From contig DAIDJQ010000146.1 of the NCBI GenBank assembly GCA_027451305.1, positions 1-11,748 of the forward strand: a stretch of 11,748 nucleotides of DNA, given 5' to 3'. Each line of letters starts with the position of its first letter. Position 1 is the first letter of the stretch. A program made the position numbers and the translations under genes. The DNA is from Cellulomonas sp. (GTDB taxonomy: Bacteria > Actinomycetota > Actinomycetes > Actinomycetales > Cellulomonadaceae). The notes beneath the pieces were generated by a model. It did not search any database, was not told the DNA's origin, and was given only the letters and a program-made list of their open reading frames with translations. This document shows positions 7,896 to 11,748 of the stretch, one piece after another.

Positions 7896-9257
7896 ATGGC
7901 GTCCTGGTCCTGGCAGCTGCACGGCGACGGGCGCACCATCGCCCCCGGCGCCGTGGTGTCCCCGGGTGAGCGGCTGAGCTGGCCGCGCACCACCGGAATC
8001 GGCCTGCAGCACGTGGTGGCGATGTTCGGTGCCACCTTCCTCGTGCCGCTGCTCACCGGCTTCTCGCCGCAGACCACCCTGTTCTTCTCCGCGATCGGCA
8101 CCATCGGCTTCCTGCTGATCACCGGCAACCGGCTGCCCAGCTACCTCGGCTCGAGCTTCGCCTTCATCGCTCCGATCGGCGCCGCGACGGCGAGCGGCGG
8201 CCAGTCGGTGGCCGTCGGCGGCATCCTGGTCACCGGGTTGCTGCTCGCCGCGGTCGGTGTGCTGGTGCACCTGGGTGGCTCGCACTGGATCGATGCCGTG
8301 ATGCCCCCGGCCGTCACCGGCACCATCGTCGCGCTGATCGGCCTCAACCTCGCCCCGGCCGCCTGGGGCTCGTGCAGCACCTCCGGCTGCTCGGGCTTCC
8401 GCGCGTCGCCCGTGACGGCCATCGCCACGCTCGGCACGGTCATCCTGGTCACGGTGCTGTTCCGCGGTGTGCTCGGTCGTCTCGCGATCCTCATCGGCGT
8501 CGTCGTCGGCTACGTCGTCGCCACCATCCGCGGCGAGGTGAACTTCACGGCCGTGCGCCAGGCGGCCCTGTTCGGCCTGCCGCACTTCGTGGCGCCGAAG
8601 CTCGACGCGTCGGTGCTCGGCCTGTTCGTCCCCGTGGTGCTGGTGCTGGTCGCCGAGAACGTCGGCCACGTGAAGTCCGTCGCCGCCATGACCGGCCAGA
8701 ACCTCGACCCGATCATGGGCCGCGCGCTGATGGCCGACGGCATCGCGACCACGCTGGCCGGCCTCGGCGGCGGCTCCGGGACCACCACCTACGCGGAGAA
8801 CATCGGCGTGATGGCCGCCTCGCGGGTGTACTCCACCGCCGCCTACTGGGTAGCCGCCGCCACGGCCCTGGTCCTCAGCATGTCCCCGACGTTCGGCGCC
8901 GCGATCGCCACGGTGCCGCCCGGGGTGCTCGGGGGCGCAGCCACCGTGCTGTACGGGATGATCGGCCTGCTCGGCGCGCGGATCTGGGTGCAGAACCGGG
9001 TCGACTTCTCCAACCCGGTGAACCTCTTCCCGGCCGCGATCGCCCTGGTGATCGGCATCGCGAACTTCAGCTGGACCGCCGGCAAGCTGCAGTTCCAGGG
9101 CATCGCGCTGGGCACCGCCGCGGCGATCGGCCTGTACCACCTGATGCGGGTCCTGGCGAAGTGGCGCGGCACCTCCCAGGAGCCCGCCACGCCGGCCTCC
9201 GTCCCCGGTGGCGCCGAGCTCCCGGACGCCGTCCCGGTGATCGCCGACCGGGACTGA
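7896..9257 (+). CDS. NCS2-family uracil permease (UraA-like)
   Basis: A 453-residue inner-membrane nucleobase transporter, expected to import uracil by proton symport. It has the 14-helix NCS2 pattern. Family motifs: GLQHVVAMFGATFLVP (36-51, the conserved QH), NRLPSYLGSSFAFIAP (78-93), LVAENVGHVKSV (251-262) with Glu254, and TTTYAENIGVMA (297-308) with Glu301. These two glutamates match the substrate-binding pair Glu241/Glu290 of E. coli UraA, and TTYAENIGVMA is closer to uracil carriers than to xanthine/urate carriers. The N-terminal 30 residues form a hydrophilic extension, and the C-terminal tail after about 425 is Pro/Ala-rich. The start at 7896 is set by GGAGG at 7886-7890. It is divergent from the glycosyltransferase and followed by a strong hairpin, so probably monocistronic. 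No pyrimidine gene is adjacent. Confidence 0.95.
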   Translation: MASWSWQLHGDGRTIAPGAVVSPGERLSWPRTTGIGLQHVVAMFGATFLVPLLTGFSPQTTLFFSAIGTIGFLLITGNRLPSYLGSSFAFIAPIGAATASGGQSVAVGGILVTGLLLAAVGVLVHLGGSHWIDAVMPPAVTGTIVALIGLNLAPAAWGSCSTSGCSGFRASPVTAIATLGTVILVTVLFRGVLGRLAILIGVVVGYVVATIRGEVNFTAVRQAALFGLPHFVAPKLDASVLGLFVPVVLVLVAENVGHVKSVAAMTGQNLDPIMGRALMADGIATTLAGLGGGSGTTTYAENIGVMAASRVYSTAAYWVAAATALVLSMSPTFGAAIATVPPGVLGGAATVLYGMIGLLGARIWVQNRVDFSNPVNLFPAAIALVIGIANFSWTAGKLQFQGIALGTAAAIGLYHLMRVLAKWRGTSQEPATPASVPGGAELPDAVPVIADRD

Positions 9258-9279
9258 CCCCGGCCGTCAGCACGACGAG

Positions 9280-9313
9280 GAGCGCCCCGCGGTCAGCAGC
9301 ACGCGGGGCGCTC
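9280..9313 (+). terminator. GC-rich terminator hairpin after the permease
   Basis: A perfect 12-base-pair stem (arms 9280-9291 and 9302-9313) has a 10-base loop, and lies 22 bases after the permease stop. There is no long T-tract, only TCTGCT downstream. Because the next gene converges from the right, the hairpin could serve both directions. Confidence 0.75.
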
Positions 9314-9324
9314 TGCTGCGTGCG

Positions 9325-9361
9325 GGCGGACGACGCTGCCGGCGGACGACGCTGCCGGCGG
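9325..9361. repeat. 16-base tandem duplication
   Basis: The unit GGCGGACGACGCTGCC occurs at 9325-9340 and again, identically, at 9341-9356, with the first five bases of a third copy following. It lies in the gap between the convergent permease and LytR_C genes, outside any supported coding sequence. It looks like recent slippage. Confidence 0.75.
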
Positions 9362-9421
9362 CCGAGCGTCAGTTCGGGTGCGCGCTGTGCCTGGCGGCGC
9401 GTGCCACGAGGTGGTGGACGG

Positions 9422-10063
9422 TCAGGATCCGGCCGGGGTGGCGGCCGGCTTGGCGCTCGCCTGGGCCGCGAGCTGCTCGATGGGCACGCAGCCGGGCTGG
9501 CCGGTCAGCGGGGTGGCCGGGTCGAGCGCCACCTGGTCGGTGGAGACCAGGGTGTCGAAGCCGCTGCCGAGCGTGACGTCCACGGAGGTGTCCTTGGGGT
9601 CCGCCCGTGCGATGAGCAGCAGCACCGGGTCCTTGAAGTGCGCGGCGACGGTGTACGCCTGGGCGACGCCGGCCACGCCGAACGAGATCTGCACCGAGCC
9701 GGCGAACTGGGCCGGCGCGTTGGCGGTCACACCGATGGTGAAGCCGCGCTGACCGAGCGCCACGGCGGTCGACGCCGCCAGGCCCGCGCGGTCCGCGCCG
9801 TTGTACACGTTCACCTTGATGGTGTTGGCGGCCACCGGCAGCGCACCCTGCGGGGGGCACGGGGCCGGCGGCTGGGTGACGCTCGGCGTCGGCTTGGCCG
9901 AGAAGCCGCGGGCGAAGAACGGGATGTTCAGGTTCCCGGTGTAGATCGCCGCGGCGGACACCCCGGCCACGGCCATGATCGCGAGCAGGATGCCGAAGAT
10001 CACGGCCTGCCGCTCGTGCACGTGCCGCCGGCGCAGGGCGCGGGCGCGATCCGGGTCGCTCAT
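9422..10063 (-). CDS. Membrane-anchored LytR C-terminal-domain protein
   Basis: A 213-residue predicted envelope protein. A short basic cytoplasmic head (MSDPDRARALRRRHVHERQ) is followed by one membrane helix (about 20-42, VIFGILLAIMAVAGVSAAAI). A Pro/Ser/Thr linker (57-76) comes next, then a LytR_C-type domain (about 82-175) opening with KVNVYNGADRAGLAASTAVALGQRGFTIG and containing VALL-like core strands. LytR_C domains occur at the C-terminus of LytR-CpsA-Psr wall-polymer ligases and alone in many actinobacteria; the stand-alone role is unknown, and the catalytic LCP domain is absent here. The tail (196-213) is Ala/Pro-rich. The start ATG at 10063 overlaps the stop of the preceding gene (ATGA), indicating translational coupling. 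The open frame runs further upstream to 10291 only as an Arg-rich shadow of that gene. Confidence 0.9.
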   Translation of the reverse strand: MSDPDRARALRRRHVHERQAVIFGILLAIMAVAGVSAAAIYTGNLNIPFFARGFSAKPTPSVTQPPAPCPPQGALPVAANTIKVNVYNGADRAGLAASTAVALGQRGFTIGVTANAPAQFAGSVQISFGVAGVAQAYTVAAHFKDPVLLLIARADPKDTSVDVTLGSGFDTLVSTDQVALDPATPLTGQPGCVPIEQLAAQASAKPAATPAGS

Positions 10064-10356
10064 TCGATCACCAGCACCCGTGCGTGCAGCACCGGCCTCT
10101 GCTGGAGCGCAGCCCGCACGGCGCGATGCAGCCCGTCCTCGAGGTACAGCACACCCCGGTACTGCACGACGTGCGCGAACAGGTCCCCGTAGAAGGTGGA
10201 GTCCTCGGCCAGCAGGGCGTCCAGGTCGAGCGTGCGCTTGGTGGTCACCAGCTCGTCGAGCCGGACCTGGCGTGGTGCGACGGTGGCCCACTGCTTGGCC
10301 GTCGTCAGCCCGTGGTCTGGGTACGGACGGCTGTCCCCCACCGCCTTGAAGATCAC
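10060..10356 (-). CDS. Conserved actinobacterial protein usually labelled 'VapB-family antitoxin'
   Basis: A 98-residue soluble protein opening VIFKAVGDSRPYPDHG. I recognise this as a conserved actinobacterial family commonly annotated as a VapB-type antitoxin. No ribbon-helix-helix or AbrB motif is visible and no PIN-domain toxin lies nearby, so that label is doubtful. The C-terminal half, VRLDELVTTKRTLDLDALL followed by GVLYLEDGLHRAVRAALQQ, resembles the ParB/sulfiredoxin-type pattern with its DGxHR signature; this is inference from motif shape. I chose GTG at 10356 because the conserved family sequence begins there. The open frame upstream to 10506 is unlike the family and crosses the promoter. 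The gene overlaps the LytR_C gene by four bases (ATGA). A -10 box seven bases before the GTG suggests a leaderless mRNA. The function is unknown. Confidence 0.85.
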   Translation of the reverse strand: MIFKAVGDSRPYPDHGLTTAKQWATVAPRQVRLDELVTTKRTLDLDALLAEDSTFYGDLFAHVVQYRGVLYLEDGLHRAVRAALQQRPVLHARVLVIE

Positions 10357-10363
10357 GGACGCG

Positions 10364-10369
10364 AGTCTA
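10364..10369 (-). promoter_or_regulatory. -10 box for leaderless transcription of the VapB-like/LytR_C pair
   Basis: TAGACT on the minus strand (within CATAGACT) is followed by exactly seven bases, CGCGTCC, and then the GTG at 10356. This places the expected transcription start at or next to the start codon. There is no Shine-Dalgarno, which fits a leaderless mRNA, common in actinobacteria. No good -35 is evident. Confidence 0.55.
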
Positions 10370-10444
10370 TGGTGCCCGGACCAGGCAGGACGTGCCGGCG
10401 CGTGCGCATCCCGTGCAGTGCTGCCGATGGCGATGGTGCCCACG

Positions 10445-10699
10445 TCACTCCAGGTACCCCTCCACCTCGGCGGCTGGGCGCACCTGCGCGCCGTCGGGGT
10501 CGGCACCGGCGTCCCGGCGGGCGCGGCGCTGGCGCAGCAGGTCCCACAGGCGGTCGACCTCGACCTCGAGCCGTTCGAGGTGCTTCGGCGCCTCCAGGTG
10601 CTCGGCGTCCCCGGCCGGAGCGTGCTCGAGCACCTCGCGCAGCCCGTGCTCCTCCTGCATCAGCTGGTGGATGCGGTCCAGGATCTGCTGGTCGTCCAC
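10445..10699 (-). CDS. DUF2630 family protein
   Basis: An 84-residue, highly charged, helical protein of the uncharacterised DUF2630 family. The family signatures are clear: MDDQQILDRIHQLMQEEHGLREVL at the N-terminus, LEVEVDRLWDLLRQRRARRDAG in the middle (about 44-65), and a C-terminal DPDGAQVRPAAEVEGYLE. Heptad-like leucines suggest a helical hairpin or coiled coil. The start is GTG at 10699, directly behind a strong purine-rich GGGGAGGGG (10702-10710). It is co-directional with the VapB-like gene but separated from it by 88 bases that contain that gene's own -10 box, so the two may be separate transcripts. The function is unknown; the family call is confident. Confidence 0.92.
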   Translation of the reverse strand: MDDQQILDRIHQLMQEEHGLREVLEHAPAGDAEHLEAPKHLERLEVEVDRLWDLLRQRRARRDAGADPDGAQVRPAAEVEGYLE

Positions 10700-10845
10700 G
10701 GCCCCTCCCCGGTGGCTGCGCGGTGACGTGCTGCCTTGTCGCGCAGCATGCCACGGCGCCGGGCGCCCGGCCTTCGGAACGTCGTCCCGGCGGCTGGCCG
10801 GCTTCGAACACCGTCCCGGTGGTCCGACGATGCTGCCGAGAACGC

Positions 10846-10882
10846 CGAAGGGCGCCCCACCGTGGAGGTGGAGCGCCCTTCG
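10846..10882 (-). terminator. Terminator hairpin of the cold shock gene
   Basis: A 16-base-pair stem with one C-A mismatch (arms 10846-10861 and 10867-10882, loop of five) lies 28 bases after the stop of the cold shock gene. On the minus strand it is followed by GCGTTCT, a weak T-rich end. It is a good candidate for intrinsic termination before the DUF2630 gene. Confidence 0.8.
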
Positions 10883-10910
10883 ATCCCGGCAGTCGCCGGG
10901 GGAGCCTTGA

Positions 10911-11114
10911 TCAGGCAGGCACGACGTTCGAGGCCTGCGGGCCCTTCGGGCCCTGCTGCACGTCGAACGAGACGCGCTGGTTCTCCTCGAGGGAGCGGTA
11001 GCCGGACGAGGCGATGGCCGAGTAGTGGACGAAGACGTCCGGGCCGCCGTCCTCGGGGGCGATGAAGCCGAAGCCCTTCTCAGCGTTGAACCACTTCACG
11101 ATGCCAGTAGGCAT
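10911..11114 (-). CDS. CspA-family cold shock protein
   Basis: A 67-residue single-stranded nucleic-acid-binding OB-fold protein, the usual length for the family, acting as an RNA chaperone in the cytoplasm. The sequence begins [27 protein letters not shown]1 is KGFGFI (13-18), RNP2 is VFVHY (28-32), and the aromatic residues Trp8, Phe9, Phe15, Phe17, Phe29 and His31 of the binding face are present. It ends [15 protein letters not shown], typical of actinobacterial CspA proteins. A strong Shine-Dalgarno AAGGAG (11123-11128) lies eight bases before the ATG. The gene has its own promoter, a leader of roughly 110 bases able to fold, and a terminator, so it forms a self-contained unit. Whether it is cold-induced or constitutive cannot be told from the sequence. 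Confidence 0.97.
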   Translation of the reverse strand: MPTGIVKWFNAEKGFGFIAPEDGGPDVFVHYSAIASSGYRSLEENQRVSFDVQQGPKGPQASNVVPA

Positions 11115-11146
11115 GTGTCCTTCTCCTTGCGGTTGGTGTTCGACCC

Positions 11147-11181
11147 CGACGACCGGGACCGGTGAATCACGGTGGTCGTCG
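11147..11181 (-). promoter_or_regulatory. Hairpin in the cold shock gene leader
   Basis: The leader contains an 8-base-pair perfect stem (arms 11147-11154 and 11174-11181). Its interior can form one of two competing inner helices (ACCG with CGGT, or GTGA with TCAC). It lies about 20 bases upstream of the Shine-Dalgarno. Long structured leaders control translation of cspA-type genes in other bacteria; a role here is inferred. Confidence 0.45.
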
Positions 11182-11230
11182 TCCGCTCCGGAGACCGGGG
11201 GAAGAGTTCTGCACTGCGACTACGTCGGAA

Positions 11231-11259
11231 ACCCTAACCGGGTCCCGCCTTCGCGGCAA
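11231..11259 (-). promoter_or_regulatory. Promoter of the cold shock gene
   Basis: On the minus strand, -35 TTGCCG (11254-11259) and -10 TAGGGT (11231-11236) are separated by exactly 17 bases. Transcription should start near 11224, giving a leader of about 110 bases. This is the clearest housekeeping-sigma promoter in the window. Confidence 0.65.
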
Positions 11260-11280
11260 CGGTGTTCCGCTCACAGGTGA

Positions 11281-11748
11281 TCAGCGGGTGGTCTGCTCCA
11301 CCCGGTCGCGGAGGGTCCGGAGCATCTTCTGGGTCATCAGGAAGCTGACCACCGCGACCGGCTCGACCAGCAGCGCGGCACCCCGGCGGGTGTAGCCGTA
11401 CCGCTCCCGAACCAGCAGCCGGGTGCGCCCGTCACGACCGCGACGCAGGGCAAAAGTCCAGGTGAAGTCGTACGGCGGGGTGCTCCCACCGGCGGCGGTC
11501 CCACCGGTGGCGGTGACCGCTCCCCGGACGACCAGCGCCTTCCCGGGCTCGACCGCGGCCACCTCGAGGGCCACGTCGGGGTGGAGCCGGAACGGGTCGC
11601 CCACGCGCACGTCCTGCCACTGCGCTTCCACCCGCTCGGCGGAGTGCACCCGGCAGCCGACGAGGTTCTCCAGGCGGTCGTAGGAGTAGAAACCGCCGCG
11701 CCCCTGGCCGAGCTGGGCCACCCACGGCCACACGTCCTCCGGCGGCGC
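11281..11748 (-). CDS. SRPBCC-family protein, 5' end outside the window
   Basis: The C-terminal 155 residues of a protein whose frame stays open to the right edge. The visible part begins APPEDVWPWVAQLGQGRGGFYSYDRLENLVGC, the typical opening of an actinobacterial SRPBCC/polyketide-cyclase-like subgroup. The START-like hydrophobic-pocket fold then follows: DPFRLHPDV, VEPGKALVVRGAV, YDFTWTFALRR, TRLLVRERYGY, and a long C-terminal helix LVEPVAVVSFLMTQKMLRTLRDRVEQ. The GTG at 11733 is Val6 of this visible part and probably not the start, since the conserved PPEDVW motif continues through it. Members of this superfamily bind small hydrophobic ligands; this subgroup has no assigned ligand. The stop lies 22 bases upstream of the cold shock promoter. 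Confidence 0.87.
   Translation of the reverse strand, partial: APPEDVWPWVAQLGQGRGGFYSYDRLENLVGCRVHSAERVEAQWQDVRVGDPFRLHPDVALEVAAVEPGKALVVRGAVTATGGTAAGGSTPPYDFTWTFALRRGRDGRTRLLVRERYGYTRRGAALLVEPVAVVSFLMTQKMLRTLRDRVEQTTR

Noticed and set aside
7708..7977. Possible small gene in the divergent gap upstream of the permease
   Set aside because: No Shine-Dalgarno, low-complexity Gly/Arg/Ala translation, and it runs into the permease coding sequence in another frame.
7518..9140. Upstream extension of the glycosyltransferase frame across the uracil permease (the full frame is 1018 codons)
   Set aside because: The extension reads antisense to the permease and is Glu/Arg/His/Gly-rich with no family resemblance; the real protein begins near 7517.
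10060..10356. A VapBC toxin-antitoxin module
   Set aside because: No PIN-domain toxin is encoded on either side; the neighbours are LytR_C and DUF2630 proteins.
10700..10845. Small gene between DUF2630 and the cold shock terminator
   Set aside because: Open frames here lack a ribosome site and family resemblance, and the plus-strand frame from 10736 runs antisense through the cold shock gene.

Overview
The window is very GC-rich, with the strong third-position GC bias that makes long open frames appear on both strands. Together with the gene families present (DUF2630, a LytR C-terminal-domain protein, an actinobacterial family often labelled VapB, a GT87-type mannosyltransferase-like protein, a CspA-type cold shock protein), this points to an actinobacterium. 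A Cellulomonas-like member of the Micrococcales is my best guess, but it is an inference from family content and composition, not a phylogeny. No rRNA, tRNA, CRISPR array, prophage or insertion sequence was seen. The genes read as ordinary chromosome.

Left block, minus strand (about 11-4168): an HxlR-type regulator, a GNAT acetyltransferase, a GatB/YqeY-domain protein and an 860-residue P-type cation ATPase lie head to tail with gaps of 19, 46 and 55 bases, so co-transcription is possible. The regulator gene is divergent from an NAD(P)H-binding Rossmann protein (4372-5013), a common HxlR arrangement. An unusual 18-base tandem repeat lies in the regulator's leader. An aldo/keto reductase follows on the plus strand behind a perfect 12-base-pair hairpin. 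The regulator, the Rossmann protein and the aldo/keto reductase together suggest a small redox or carbonyl/electrophile-response neighbourhood.

Middle block: a GT87-like polytopic glycosyltransferase (minus strand, no ATG start) converges on the aldo/keto reductase. It is divergent from a UraA-like NCS2 uracil permease (7896-9257). The roughly 380 bases between them hold a cluster of perfect palindromes but no gene. The permease ends at a strong GC hairpin followed by a 16-base tandem duplication.

Right block, all minus strand: a partial SRPBCC protein runs in from the right edge. It is followed by a cold shock gene with a well-formed promoter, a long structured leader and a terminator, then DUF2630, then the small 'VapB-like' protein, whose stop overlaps by four bases (ATGA) the start of a membrane-anchored LytR_C-domain protein. 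The VapB-like gene appears to be transcribed without a leader, because a -10 hexamer sits seven bases before its GTG.

I see no convincing new multi-gene system. The points most worth checking are the VapB-labelled protein, whose C-terminal half looks more like a ParB/sulfiredoxin-type fold than an antitoxin; the Na+/K+-ATPase-like ion-site residues of the P-type ATPase; the repeat expansions in the HxlR leader and the GNAT tail; and the structured leader of the cold shock gene.
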